DNA of 64,000 nt from CALTSX01 sp051647685 (GCA_051647685.1 JBOFEG010000001.1:6753-70752), one strand, 5' to 3'; numbered from the stretch's first letter, positions 36,658-46,458 are shown. The notes: generated from the letters alone by a model not told the origin. Program-made: numbers and translations.

Positions 36658-38329
36658 CTTCCTTTCACAATATATAGATCCAGAATTTTATCTCCCTATA
36701 GATTATATATTTGCGGAAGTACTCCTACGTCGCAAACTTCCAAGTAAATCCGCTATTTTATTCCTTATGACCTTATTTGCATTTGCGAGAAAAGGACATC
36801 TTTGCATGAGAATTATGGATGAGGCATGCTTGCCTTCATTGCCTGCTATTTCAAAAGAATTTTATTCTTTACTGCAAGAGGGCGCTAAAGAAATCACAGG
36901 TTCTTTAATTGTCGAGTATAAAATAGAAATGCGAAGTATTAACAAACCAATTGTTTTTTACGACAATCATTACTACCTGCAACAAAATTTTTTGTTTGAA
37001 GAAATATTGATTAAACATATTCATTCTTTAGAAACCTGTGTACATTTTCATGTGAAAAAAGAAGTCATAGACGATTTTTTGCACACAAGTTCTTTAAATA
37101 GTGAACAAAAAATGGCTATTTATCAAGTATTCTCTACCGCCATTTCGGTTATTTCAGGTGGACCTGGCAGAGGGAAAACCTATACCGCTTCTATGATTGC
37201 AAGAATATTTTTATCTATCTATGCAAATAAAAAAATCATAGTGACTGCACCAACGGGAAAAGCCACTCTTCGATTAGAGGAGAGTATCAATATCAACGAT
37301 CCAAGAATTACTTTTTCAACTCTCCATTCATTACTACAAATACAACCAGAAAGGAGTATTTTAGAAAAACCAGTATTACTCGGGGAAAATCTTATTATTG
37401 TCGATGAAGCTTCTATGATTGATATAAAACCGTTTGCAAAACTTATGCAGTCCACCCAAAACGGAACAACCTTAGTGTTTATGGGTGATGAGAATCAACT
37501 GCCGCCAGTAGAAATAGGTACAGTATTTTCTGAATTATGTAACTACGCTAAAGCAAATGGCCGAATTGGTTATACCTTATTACATCAATGTATGCGAACA
37601 GATCTGAATCATATACTCCAATTATCTGATAAAATCTATAGAGGGGAATCAATACGTGACCATTGTATTCTGTGGGGGGATAAAAACGTATTAGATCTAC
37701 TCCCTCATGCATTTTGGAAATATGCGCGCCATGTTGTATTTAATGAGGACCCGTTACTAGCTCTGCATAAATTACCAGAAATGCAAATACTTTCCTGTTT
37801 GCGACAAGGAGATCGGGGTGCGATGTCAATCAACAAGCAAATTATTAATAGATTGTTTCTACATGAGTGTAAAAATAGAACTATTTGTATTCCAATCCTT
37901 ATTACAAAAACATCAGAGTATGCAGGTTTAATCAACGGAGAGATGGGAATTTTAGTTCAATATGGGTTGACGCCTACCGCTAAAGATTTTGCCTTATTTA
38001 CTAAAGCAGACAAGAAAATAGTAAAAATCTCTCGAATTATGCTTCCCTCTTATGAAGAAGCCCTTGTAATATCAGTACATAAAAGCCAGGGGAGTGAATT
38101 TAATTCAGTAATAGTACTTATTGGAGAAGGTTCTGATAAATTTGGTCGGGAAATCATCTATACTGCAATTACTAGAGCAAAAAAAGCTATAACGATCATT
38201 GCAGATATAAATAGTATGGAACAATGCATTCAAAGAACTTCAAACAAATATTGTCGTATTTATGATCGTTTAAGCTCAAAAAAAAACACCTCTTGCTTTG
38301 AAACTGAGAGGTGTCCATCTACTTTATAG
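36644..38329 (+). CDS. recD: Exodeoxyribonuclease V alpha subunit
   Basis: The 5'-3' helicase subunit of RecBCD, 561 residues. Walker A is SGGPGRGKTYT (residues 171-181), with VTAPTGKATLRLEE, LIIVDEASMIDI (Walker B), FMGDENQLPPVE, and near the C-terminus VISVHKSQGSEFNSV and YTAITRAKKA. The N-terminal RecB-contact domain is present, so this is the RecBCD type and not the stand-alone RecD2. It is the last gene of the operon. Confidence 0.95.
   Translation: MMPIDFLSQYIDPEFYLPIDYIFAEVLLRRKLPSKSAILFLMTLFAFARKGHLCMRIMDEACLPSLPAISKEFYSLLQEGAKEITGSLIVEYKIEMRSINKPIVFYDNHYYLQQNFLFEEILIKHIHSLETCVHFHVKKEVIDDFLHTSSLNSEQKMAIYQVFSTAISVISGGPGRGKTYTASMIARIFLSIYANKKIIVTAPTGKATLRLEESININDPRITFSTLHSLLQIQPERSILEKPVLLGENLIIVDEASMIDIKPFAKLMQSTQNGTTLVFMGDENQLPPVEIGTVFSELCNYAKANGRIGYTLLHQCMRTDLNHILQLSDKIYRGESIRDHCILWGDKNVLDLLPHAFWKYARHVVFNEDPLLALHKLPEMQILSCLRQGDRGAMSINKQIINRLFLHECKNRTICIPILITKTSEYAGLINGEMGILVQYGLTPTAKDFALFTKADKKIVKISRIMLPSYEEALVISVHKSQGSEFNSVIVLIGEGSDKFGREIIYTAITRAKKAITIIADINSMEQCIQRTSNKYCRIYDRLSSKKNTSCFETERCPSTL
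38286..38314. terminator. Hairpin at the recD 3' end
   Basis: ACACCTCT (38286-38293) pairs with AGAGGTGT (38307-38314) around a 13-base loop, inside the last codons of recD and just before the convergent coiled-coil gene. On the minus strand the A6 run before it becomes a T run, so it may terminate the minus-strand gene better than recD. Confidence 0.5.
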
Positions 38330-38344
38330 TTGATCCTTTATTTT

Positions 38345-39664
38345 TTAAAAATGAAAGGAATAAGGTCTGAGAAGAGATCCCGATAAATTTTCCCAGATAA
38401 GATTATATGTCTTGGTGATAGTCGTCATAATGGAATCAGTTTCTATAGTTTCCTTTTCTTGCGATGTATCTTCCAACGAAATAGAAGGTTGTTCTATAAA
38501 ATCTGTAATAATGTTGTTTTCTTCGACTGCATCAAAGTAAATATCAGTTTCTTCATTTTCGTTATCTGTTTTCAGGTATAGGTTAGTATCGTCTTTATTA
38601 GATATCAAAAGAGATACATGAGAATTAGGCGTGGATAATTCTTTTACGAGGTCCTTACGAACAGTTTGTATTTCAGACTTAATAGAGTTGATTTTTTCAT
38701 CAGAAAACTCGCTAATTTGCTGTTTTTCAGTTAATAAGTTTTCTTGAATGGACTCTAAGTTTTTCTCAAAAGCTTCAGTTGCAGCTCTTTGTTTTTCTTC
38801 GTATTTTGAATTTATTTCCTCATGAATTTTTATCATGTTGATTTTAAAGTCTTTATTCAACCTTTCTAAAGATTCCTTTGCTGTTGAACTAGCAAATTTT
38901 TTACGTTGCTTAATAAGTTTCTTAGTTGAGGTGGATAAAGAGTTAGATTGAAAGCCAAATTTTTCATTGGTTTGAGAAATGGCATTCATATATTCATCTG
39001 CAAGGTTTTCAACTAAAGATTTAAAATCAAAAACTCGTTGTCTTGAAATATCGAACTCTTCTTCTAATGAGGTAAGTTGGGCACGTAAATCTTGTTGTTC
39101 TTCTCTCTTGAGATTTATAAGTAAATCATTAAATGATTCCTTCTCACGTAAAATCTGCTCAGCTCCTAGTTTTTCAATTTCTTCTAACTTTTCCTTTGCA
39201 TTATTTAATTCATCATGAATTTGAGAAGCAAATTGTTTTTCCTGAATGTCGGCCTCTTCTATGATTGGCGTAATATGTGAGACAAGAGCTTCTTGCTCTT
39301 TCATCGCTTCATTGCCCCAATCAGAAGTAGAAACAAAATCATCTTCAAAAAACGCTGATTCTTGGTTATCTATAGCATTTCTAATATTGAGAGAATCAAA
39401 TTCTCTTTTTATAATATCAAAGTCAGCTTCAGGGGTCTCATTTTGTAGATCAAAATGTATAATATTCTGAGGCTTAACTGTGTTGAATTCATAATCTTTT
39501 ATATGTGAGACAAAACTCTCTGTCCCTACAGGTTTTATGTTACCATTAACCCTGTTCCAGATCTCAATGATCGCTTGACGAACTTTTAAGAATTGACGGG
39601 AAGTTTCATTATATAAACTTCGGATTGAATTAGATATATTAAGATTTGATTCAAATAGTTTCAT
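38345..39664 (-). CDS. Large coiled-coil protein, possible secreted effector
   Basis: A 439-residue acidic protein with no signal peptide and no membrane segment. Residues 130-350 are almost continuous coiled coil, with many Glu, Lys and Gln heptads (EEIEKLGAEQILREKESF and ESLERLNKDFKINMIKIHE). The C-terminal 90 residues are acidic and disordered (EETDIYFDAVEE). I recognise no family. Soluble coiled-coil proteins without Sec signals are common among chlamydial type III substrates, but nothing here proves secretion. Confidence 0.6.
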   Translation of the reverse strand: MKLFESNLNISNSIRSLYNETSRQFLKVRQAIIEIWNRVNGNIKPVGTESFVSHIKDYEFNTVKPQNIIHFDLQNETPEADFDIIKREFDSLNIRNAIDNQESAFFEDDFVSTSDWGNEAMKEQEALVSHITPIIEEADIQEKQFASQIHDELNNAKEKLEEIEKLGAEQILREKESFNDLLINLKREEQQDLRAQLTSLEEEFDISRQRVFDFKSLVENLADEYMNAISQTNEKFGFQSNSLSTSTKKLIKQRKKFASSTAKESLERLNKDFKINMIKIHEEINSKYEEKQRAATEAFEKNLESIQENLLTEKQQISEFSDEKINSIKSEIQTVRKDLVKELSTPNSHVSLLISNKDDTNLYLKTDNENEETDIYFDAVEENNIITDFIEQPSISLEDTSQEKETIETDSIMTTITKTYNLIWENLSGSLLRPYSFHF

Positions 39665-40101
39665 TTTTTACCTTTTTTAGCATTATTTAGTATAAATTAT
39701 AACATAAATTTGAATAAATTTCATTAAATCAAATTATTATTGATCTCCTTATAATTAAGAGATTATAACGTTTTAATTATCATTTTATGACTAAGAGTTG
39801 TTAACTCTTTGGTTATAAGCGAGAAAGGACGTCATTGAGATAAGAGGGGGGGGATTTTTACTATATATACATATATATATATACATATAAAAGAATAGCC
39901 TTGAAATGGGCTAGAAGGAATTAACCCTTGCTATAAACATAGAGAATGCTTTTTTTTAGTACTTCGATGTGTAAGGTGCTTATACAGAATCACTTAAGGG
40001 TATTTATTAGAAAATCTGTTCTATATGACATATACAAAGAAATATGTATTATAGTCCTCAAGTTGGGGAGTTAGATTTTTCGAGGTATTTGAGTAGTAAT
40101 C
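39665..40101. other. 437-base intergenic region with low-complexity tracts
   Basis: No ORF. It contains a 7-base hairpin AAGAGTT-GTT-AACTCTT (39793-39809), a G8 run (39846-39853), an AT dinucleotide-rich stretch (about 39861-39888) and a T8 run (39950-39957). These could belong to the promoter of the coiled-coil gene on the left, the 3' end of rpsT on the right, or a small RNA ending at the T8 run. I cannot assign a promoter with confidence. Confidence 0.4.
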
Positions 40102-40386
40102 TTATCTAGTGCGATTAGTAAGTCTAGATTTAATGCGACTAGCTTTATTCTTTGTAAGAATGTTCTTTTTGATTCCCTTGTCTACTAAAGAATAAATTTG
40201 AGGGAGCTTTTCTTTAAGCTGTTCTTTATCTTGAGACATAGCTATCTTTTCAAATTTTTTCAATTCAGTGCGAATACGAGACATTGCCATTTTATTTTGA
40301 AGATATCTCTTCTTATTTTGTATGTCTCTTTTTATAGAAGTAGGTTGTTTAACTTTTTTATTTTTTTCCATTTCAGCCATAAACAT
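40102..40386 (-). CDS. rpsT: 30S ribosomal protein S20
   Basis: 94 residues, very basic, helical, with the S20 pattern: SIKRDIQNKKRYLQNKMAMS at the start (usually SakKR...RN), RTELKKFEKIA and KNILTKNKASRIKSRLTNR at the end. It binds 16S rRNA in the small subunit. The first ATG (MFMAEMEKNKK) may be followed by a better start at the third or sixth codon. It is divergent from rpoD, as in C. trachomatis where rpsT (CT617) and rpoD (CT615) are neighbours. Confidence 0.9.
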   Translation of the reverse strand: MFMAEMEKNKKVKQPTSIKRDIQNKKRYLQNKMAMSRIRTELKKFEKIAMSQDKEQLKEKLPQIYSLVDKGIKKNILTKNKASRIKSRLTNRTR

Positions 40387-40621
40387 TTCTCAAAATATAG
40401 GTAAGATAATCGCACTATTATTATGCAAAAAGAGAAAAAAAGCAAAGATTATTCAATAAAAATTTCCGAAGTAGATAATTAGAGAATAAAATTACAATTT
40501 TTTCTTTAAGCGAAAGGAAATAGTAGTTGAACAAAGAGTTGACTTTAATTGAAAAATTGATGAAGATCCCGGTGGGGTTTTCTCTTTTGGGAGGTAATCC
40601 AATTTTTATAAATAGGAGATT

Positions 40622-42292
40622 ATGGATAAAGAAAAAGAAGTGCAACTAGACCCAGCACATCAACAAAAAATTGAAGAGCTTGTTGCCATTGCGAAAGAAC
40701 AGGGATATATTACCTATGAAGAAATCAATGAAATTCTTCCTATTACAGTAGATACTGCAGAACAAATTGATCAAGTACTTATCTTTTTAAGTGGAATAGA
40801 CATTCAGATTCTTACTCAATCAGAACTGGATAAACAAAAAGAGCGAAAGAAAGAGGCGAAAGAATTAGAGGGACAACCAAAGAGAGCAGAGGGAACGGCT
40901 GAGGATCCGGTTCGTATGTATCTAAAGGAAATGGGCGCTGTGCCATTACTTACTCGTGAGGAGGAAGTCGAAATATCTAAACGAATTGAAAAGGCGCAAC
41001 TGCAAATTGAACGTATCATTATGAGATTTAGGTATTGCGCAGCAGAAACTATTTCTATTGTTAATTATATTTTATCCGGAAAAGAGCGATTTGATAAAAT
41101 TATAGCAGAGAAAGAAATCGAAGATAAAAATCAATTCTTTCAAATACTTCCTAAACTTAGAGAGCTATTAAAAAAAGAAGATGTGAACATCCATAATTTA
41201 TTGCTCCAATATCGCTATCTAGAATCTAAAAGCGTAGAACAAGTAAAAATTATAGAAGACATTGAAAAATGTCGTATACGGACAAGTTCGCTCCTTCGAA
41301 GAATGCATTTTCGCTATAGTATAATGGAAGATTTTAGTGAAGTTATCTTAGCCGCATATGAGAGATTCTTATCTTTAGAAAGAGAAATTCAAGAACTTCG
41401 TCCTAGAGCAGAAAAGAATCGCTTTGCAGCCCATAAACTCCTTGCTGCTAAGAGGAAGTTACAAAAGAGAGAACTTGCCGCTGGAAGAACACTCGATGAA
41501 TTTAAAAAAGATGTTCGAATGCTGCAGCGCTGGATGGATAAAAGTTTGGAGGGAAAGCGAGAGATGGTCGAGGCCAACTTACGCCTCGTAATTTCTATTG
41601 CAAAGAAGTATATCAACCGAGGCATGTCTTTTCTGGATCTGATCCAAGAGGGCAATATGGGCCTTATGAAAGCTGTAGAAAAATTTGAATATCGTAGAGG
41701 CTATAAATTTTCTACTTATGCAACCTGGTGGATTAGACAAGCAGTTACCAGAGCTATTGCAGACCAAGCGAGAACAATTCGAATTCCGGTCCATATGATT
41801 GAAACTATTAATAAAGTGCTGCGCGGAGCCAAAAAATTAATGATGGAAACAGGTAGAGAACCTACATCGGAAGAACTCGCAAAAGAACTTGGCCTTACTC
41901 CAGAGCGAGTCAGAGAGATCTATCGCATCGCGCAGCATCCAATTTCACTCCAAGCAGAAGTGGGAGATAGTGGAGAGAGTCAGTTTGGAGATTTCTTAGA
42001 AGATACCGGGATTGAATCTCCCGCTGAAGCGACTAGTTATTCTATTTTAAAAGATGAACTAAAAGAAGTTTTGGAGACACTCAATGAAAGAGAGAGAACG
42101 GTATTAATAGAGCGCTTTGGTCTTGAAGATGGAAAACCTAAAACATTGGAAGAGGTTGGTCTGCGATTTGGAGTTACTCGCGAAAGAGTTCGGCAAATTG
42201 AAGCAAAAGGGCTTAAAAAAATGAGTCATCCAACTCGAGCAAAAAGACTTCGACCCTTTTTAGATATGATTGAAGGAGTCGCTGGAGCGTAG
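40622..42292 (+). CDS. rpoD: RNA polymerase primary sigma factor (sigma-66)
   Basis: The housekeeping sigma factor, 556 residues. Region 1.2 is EDPVRMYLKEMGAVPLLTRE, region 2 carries NLRLVISIAKKYINRGMSF, FLDLIQEGNMGLMKAVEKF and YATWWIRQAVTRAI, region 3 GREPTSEELAKELG, and region 4 ERTVLIERFGLEDGKPKTLE with GVTRERVRQIEAKGLKKM. The promoter-contact residues are conserved, so -10/-35 promoters of the usual kind are expected. The ATG has GGAG upstream. The final codons and stop overlap the 3' end of the convergent tRNA-Ala gene by 10 bases. Confidence 0.97.
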   Translation: MDKEKEVQLDPAHQQKIEELVAIAKEQGYITYEEINEILPITVDTAEQIDQVLIFLSGIDIQILTQSELDKQKERKKEAKELEGQPKRAEGTAEDPVRMYLKEMGAVPLLTREEEVEISKRIEKAQLQIERIIMRFRYCAAETISIVNYILSGKERFDKIIAEKEIEDKNQFFQILPKLRELLKKEDVNIHNLLLQYRYLESKSVEQVKIIEDIEKCRIRTSSLLRRMHFRYSIMEDFSEVILAAYERFLSLEREIQELRPRAEKNRFAAHKLLAAKRKLQKRELAAGRTLDEFKKDVRMLQRWMDKSLEGKREMVEANLRLVISIAKKYINRGMSFLDLIQEGNMGLMKAVEKFEYRRGYKFSTYATWWIRQAVTRAIADQARTIRIPVHMIETINKVLRGAKKLMMETGREPTSEELAKELGLTPERVREIYRIAQHPISLQAEVGDSGESQFGDFLEDTGIESPAEATSYSILKDELKEVLETLNERERTVLIERFGLEDGKPKTLEEVGLRFGVTRERVRQIEAKGLKKMSHPTRAKRLRPFLDMIEGVAGA

Positions 42293-42355
42293 CGGAATCG
42301 AACCGCTGGCCTCAACAATGCCATCGTTGCGCTCTACCAATTGAGCTAACGCCCC
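42283..42355 (-). tRNA. tRNA-Ala (anticodon GGC)
   Basis: Minus-strand cloverleaf: acceptor GGGGCGT/ACGCTCC with the third pair G-U, D-arm GCTC/GAGC, anticodon stem CAACG/TGTTG with loop ATGGCAT (anticodon GGC), and T-arm GCGG-TTCGATT-CCGC. Discriminator A73 fits tRNA-Ala, though the usual G3-U70 identity pair is met here by that G-U pair at position 3. CCA is not encoded. Its 3' end overlaps the rpoD stop codon. Confidence 0.95.
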
Positions 42356-42456
42356 GAAATATATGAGAGGCTCATTAGTATAGAGTTTGAAATTCTTTTT
42401 GGCAACAAACGACTTCTTCCTTTATAGTGCGCTCAGCAATATAATATAGGTTAGAG

Positions 42457-43650
42457 ATGTCAATTTTCCCAAACTATCCACTTGCAAAAGAAGATCCCAT
42501 CTTTGGTTTAGTAGAGAAATTTCTATCAGATTCTAGAGAGACAAAAGTCGACTTGAGCATTGGAGTACTGCGGAGTGAGAAACTACAGGCCTATCTGTTG
42601 CGTTCTGTAGAAATTGCTGAAGAAAAAATTCTCCAAAAGAAATTAGCTAAGACCTATTTACCGATACTTGGCGGTAAAAAATATATCGATTCAATGCAGA
42701 ACTGTATATTTGGAAAAAAAATTGTATCTCAAATACAAGAGTTTTTATTCGGCATGCAAACTATAGGTGGCACGGGTGCTTTGTATATTGCATGTAAATT
42801 ACTGTGTACTTCCGGAATTAAAACAATACTTGTTTCACAACCTACTTGGCCAAATCACAGCAAAATTGCGAATGCGCTTGGTTATACGGTAGAATTTTTT
42901 CCTTACTACAATGCGAAAGAAAATAGGGTTGACTTCTCAGCTATGATTTCTCATCTTACGCAATCTAAAAGTGGAAGCATTATTATTCTTCAGGCCTCAT
43001 GCCATAATCCTACAGGATCTGATCTCTCGCAAGAGCAGTGGCAAACTCTTGCAAATGTAGTTAAAGAAAAAAAATTCATGGTTATTTTCGATATAGCTTA
43101 TCAAGGGCTTGGCAAAGGTTTAGAAGAAGATGCTTATCCTATTCGTCTGTTCGCAGATTTGTGCATAGAATGTATTGTAGCCGCATCTTCCTCGAAAAAT
43201 TTTGCTCTCTACGGAGATAGAGTTGGATGCTTATTTTTTTTCATTCGAGATGCTGTTAAACGACAAGGAATTAATTCGATTGCAAAATCTATGGTTAGAG
43301 AAATATACTCAAATCCTCCAAGACATGGAGCAGATATCGTAACAGAAATCTTAACTTGTCCAGATCTTCAAAAAATATGGGAAACAGAAGTAGATTGCAT
43401 GCGAGACAGAATACAGAGTGCCAGAAAAATTTTTGCTCTGAGTTTTGCTGAGTATACAGGAAATGATAAATTTTCATTTATTTGTAATCAATATGGCCTC
43501 TTTTCCTATCTTGGCTGTTCTCAGAACCAAGCAGCTATGCTCCAAAAAGAGCATGGAATTTATATTACTTTAGACGGGAGAATCAATATTACAGGGTTAA
43601 ATAGAGAGAATATTCCCTATGTAGTTGAATCAATTGCCAAGGTACTTTGA
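42457..43650 (+). CDS. tyrB: Aromatic/aspartate aminotransferase
   Basis: A PLP-dependent class I aminotransferase of 397 residues in the AspC/TyrB branch: LSIGVLRSEKLQAYLL, GGTGALYIACKLL, QPTWPNHSKI, ASCHNPTGSDLS, FDIAYQGLGKGLEED, the Schiff-base Lys in SSSKNFALYGDRVG, and RINITGLNRENI with the C-terminal substrate Arg region. In C. trachomatis the equivalent (CT637, tyrB) likewise precedes mreC. Oxaloacetate/glutamate or aromatic 2-oxo acids are the expected substrates. It is one base from mreC and cotranscribed with it. Confidence 0.88.
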   Translation: MSIFPNYPLAKEDPIFGLVEKFLSDSRETKVDLSIGVLRSEKLQAYLLRSVEIAEEKILQKKLAKTYLPILGGKKYIDSMQNCIFGKKIVSQIQEFLFGMQTIGGTGALYIACKLLCTSGIKTILVSQPTWPNHSKIANALGYTVEFFPYYNAKENRVDFSAMISHLTQSKSGSIIILQASCHNPTGSDLSQEQWQTLANVVKEKKFMVIFDIAYQGLGKGLEEDAYPIRLFADLCIECIVAASSSKNFALYGDRVGCLFFFIRDAVKRQGINSIAKSMVREIYSNPPRHGADIVTEILTCPDLQKIWETEVDCMRDRIQSARKIFALSFAEYTGNDKFSFICNQYGLFSYLGCSQNQAAMLQKEHGIYITLDGRINITGLNRENIPYVVESIAKVL

Positions 43651-44745
43651 GTGAATCGATATCGCAGTCTATGGATTTGTATCGGCAGTATCCTTATAAT
43701 TTGTTTACTTCCAATGAGCATGTCTAATTCATTGCGACTCGCTACATTTACAGTTCTTCAAAGTATTTATAATAAAGTATATTTTTTTTCTTATCCTTCA
43801 AGTTTTTCTATAAAAGAATACCAAGAAAAAATCCACCAACTGGAGGCTCGTGAGATTCTTTTAAAAAATAAAATAGAATTTGTAAAAGACATGGTTTTAT
43901 CCGATAGTCGGTTACAAAAACGGATTGAAGAACTGCGACAAATTATCCCTCATACTATCCAAGGTAATTCTCAAAGAACAGTTTATCTCGCAAAATTGTT
44001 GGAGCAAGAACTTACGGCAATTCCGGGGAAAGTAATTTTCCGAGAGCCATTATTCTGGAATAATTTTCTTTGGATTAACCTTGGCGAGGTACAAAATAAA
44101 CAAATAGGTGAAGAGATTATTGCTAAAGATAGTCCTGTTGTTGTTGGAAATAAAGTGCTTGGGGTAATAGAAGAAGTTCATGAAACGAGAAGTAAAGTGC
44201 GGTTATTAACAGATCCCTCTCTTACAGTATCCGTTAGAGTCACTCGAGGAAAAGAACAAAACTTATCTCTGTTAGAGAGTATAGAAGAGCTTCTGCACCG
44301 ATTAGATGTCCGCCCCGAACTGATTGACAGCGATATCGCACAAACTACGCTCTATCAATTGCAAAAATCTTTGGCGCAAGATACTGAAAACTGCCACTTA
44401 GCAAAAGGAATTTTACAAGGAAGCAATTCTTCTTTATGGAGATTACCTGCACATATTTTGCAAGGTTTTGGATTTAATTACGAATTTAGCGACGAAGAGG
44501 GAGAAAAAATTGACCTGCGTAGTCAAAATCCTCCAATTATTCGCATTGGTGATCTATTAATAACGACCGGGTTTGACGGAGTTTTTCCAAAAGGTCTGGT
44601 CACAGCTACAGTAGTTGCGGTAGAACCTTTAAACCCCGGGGATATCTTTTATAAGATTCGAGCGAGAGCCGCCATAGAAAATATTCATGAGATTGAGTTT
44701 GTTCAAGTACTCCCTGCAATATCTAAAAATTTACCCGCTAAGTGA
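43651..44745 (+). CDS. mreC: Rod shape-determining protein MreC
   Basis: A 364-residue bitopic protein. The GTG start directly follows the tyrB stop. A membrane helix (LWICIGSILIICLLPMSM) is followed by a coiled coil (residues 50-100) and the MreC beta-domain: VIFREPLFWNNFLWINLG, DSPVVVGNKVLGVIEEV, SKVRLLTDPSLTVSVRV and GDLLITTGFDGVFPKGLVTA. In Chlamydiae, which divide without FtsZ, MreB and MreC help organise the polarised division site. A spacer of about 75 residues between the two beta-subdomains is longer than usual. Confidence 0.88.
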   Translation: MNRYRSLWICIGSILIICLLPMSMSNSLRLATFTVLQSIYNKVYFFSYPSSFSIKEYQEKIHQLEAREILLKNKIEFVKDMVLSDSRLQKRIEELRQIIPHTIQGNSQRTVYLAKLLEQELTAIPGKVIFREPLFWNNFLWINLGEVQNKQIGEEIIAKDSPVVVGNKVLGVIEEVHETRSKVRLLTDPSLTVSVRVTRGKEQNLSLLESIEELLHRLDVRPELIDSDIAQTTLYQLQKSLAQDTENCHLAKGILQGSNSSLWRLPAHILQGFGFNYEFSDEEGEKIDLRSQNPPIIRIGDLLITTGFDGVFPKGLVTATVVAVEPLNPGDIFYKIRARAAIENIHEIEFVQVLPAISKNLPAK

Positions 44746-44928
44746 TTCTAATCCTTTATATATCTACTATATAATATTTGTATAATCATAGATTTTAAAT
44801 TTTACTATTAACGATTAGTATAATTCGTTTATTTATAATGTCTTAATATTTATTTAAAATACAGTTGAATTAATAGATAATCGGAAATTATAATAGCATC
44901 AATCTAATTCATACAATTAAAGGTAATT

Positions 44929-46458
44929 ATGGTAACTCCCTCTGCTCCTAGGCTTGGTTCTGTTGAGCCTTCTTATGTTTATCCAAAATTCTGCGACTCA
45001 GATATAGAACCTCTAAAAAAAGAAGAGAGATATGAATTGTATACCGCTACGGATGAATTGCTTGCAGGACAAGGTTCTTTGAGAAAATATCTAATGGACT
45101 TTTGTTATGGGAGAACTATTCTTACCTTTGAATCTCACATAAATCAAGAATTTTACGGAACTATGCTATTGGATATGGTAGCGGCAAAGTTTTTTAGCGA
45201 ACACAAAGAAGAGATAGCCCAAGTCAATCCTCCATTCTCTAACTATATGGAAAGCAATATCCTTACCAAGGACTTAAGAAAAATTTCCGATCTTTTTTAT
45301 AGGGCTTTTAACCGTTATTTAGAAGATAAGACGACCGAGGAGGATGGGCTAGATAATATAGTCGGAAGTAGCACTATTGCAAATTCAAAGCCTGGATTTA
45401 AAAATTTTCATAGATATTGCCATTATGACAATGAACATGTTACGAGTTCTAATATCTTAAAAGGGAGGGCAGGGGAATGCTTTAAGAGCTTTCTAGAAAG
45501 CCTACCTGCTTCTCTTCTAACACAAAAAAATAAAAAGAAAGCATTACCATTCTTACAGGAAGCAGTTAATCAACGGCGTTTTCTACCCGATAAGCTTCTT
45601 TATCTCAAACAAGTGCTATTTCTGCTATCCTTTCAAGATGTATTCAGAGAAGGTTTATTAGAGATAAAACAATCTCTCAACATGGAAAAGGAAAACCTCT
45701 ATAGATCACCGAGCAGAAGTCACGATCTACATAGTCAATCGCAGTATATTTACAAACGCATTGAATTAATAGACGAAACCTTAGCAAAACTACCTGTCAA
45801 TGATGTATTGGCACTTATTCCACTAGCTTGCCGCTCTTCTTTAGAAGAATTAAGCCACGATCGTTATTTTATGAACTGTTACATCAAAGAGGAGAGTCTA
45901 TCCAGAGAATGTTGTAAGGGAAGACAAGCCGATATCGCTATTCGTGATGTATTAGAACATGCTTTCAAAGTAACACCTAAAAGTTTTGCTGGAGATGGCA
46001 TTAGATCTATTGAGAGCTACATTATGGGTCTTAGTGGGCTTGCTATTTCCTCGGGACTGCTCGGAAGACTAGCGATGAAAGACCACCACAAAATATTTTA
46101 TAAAAGACATGCAGATTGCAGCATTCCTAGCGTATCCGATAATCTACCTCTGGAATTTTTAGTCACATCAGCTCAATTCTATTCCGCTACTAACGATAAT
46201 TGGGTCGAGGAAACGCATTTGGGGTACTTAAAAGAAATGACGGGTGCAATTTCACCTCATGAAATAGAGGGGCTTAAATATAAGCTGCAACGAGTACGTA
46301 ACGCTGTGAAAAATGCTCCTGTAGAGCAATTATTGAATGGTAATACCTTAGGCAAAGATGCTATAAAAAACCTACAGTCTCTTTATAAAGACGTTAGGAA
46401 GGACATTGGACTAGCACCTTTACCCAAGAGTAATTCTTCAGCTTGTTCTATTATGTAA
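44929..46458 (+). CDS. Putative host-directed protein with C-terminal CaaX box
   Basis: 509 residues, soluble and mostly helical by composition, without signal peptide or membrane segment and without a domain I know. The last five residues are ACSIM, so the C-terminus is a CaaX box (CSIM, the same tetrapeptide as human prelamin A). In host cells such a tail would direct farnesylation, CaaX proteolysis and membrane attachment; some Legionella effectors use this. A Ser/Asn-rich linker precedes it. It is convergent with, and abuts, the possible type III translocator gene, so it may be a type III effector. The prenylation itself is an inference. Confidence 0.65.
   Translation: MVTPSAPRLGSVEPSYVYPKFCDSDIEPLKKEERYELYTATDELLAGQGSLRKYLMDFCYGRTILTFESHINQEFYGTMLLDMVAAKFFSEHKEEIAQVNPPFSNYMESNILTKDLRKISDLFYRAFNRYLEDKTTEEDGLDNIVGSSTIANSKPGFKNFHRYCHYDNEHVTSSNILKGRAGECFKSFLESLPASLLTQKNKKKALPFLQEAVNQRRFLPDKLLYLKQVLFLLSFQDVFREGLLEIKQSLNMEKENLYRSPSRSHDLHSQSQYIYKRIELIDETLAKLPVNDVLALIPLACRSSLEELSHDRYFMNCYIKEESLSRECCKGRQADIAIRDVLEHAFKVTPKSFAGDGIRSIESYIMGLSGLAISSGLLGRLAMKDHHKIFYKRHADCSIPSVSDNLPLEFLVTSAQFYSATNDNWVEETHLGYLKEMTGAISPHEIEGLKYKLQRVRNAVKNAPVEQLLNGNTLGKDAIKNLQSLYKDVRKDIGLAPLPKSNSSACSIM

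Noticed and set aside
39861..39888. AT-repeat as a functional element
   Set aside because: Simple AT dinucleotide runs are expected in a genome this AT-rich; no further support.
40539..40567. rpoD promoter (TTGACT, 17 bases, GAAGAT)
   Set aside because: The -35-like box is good but the -10 is a poor match; not strong enough to annotate.
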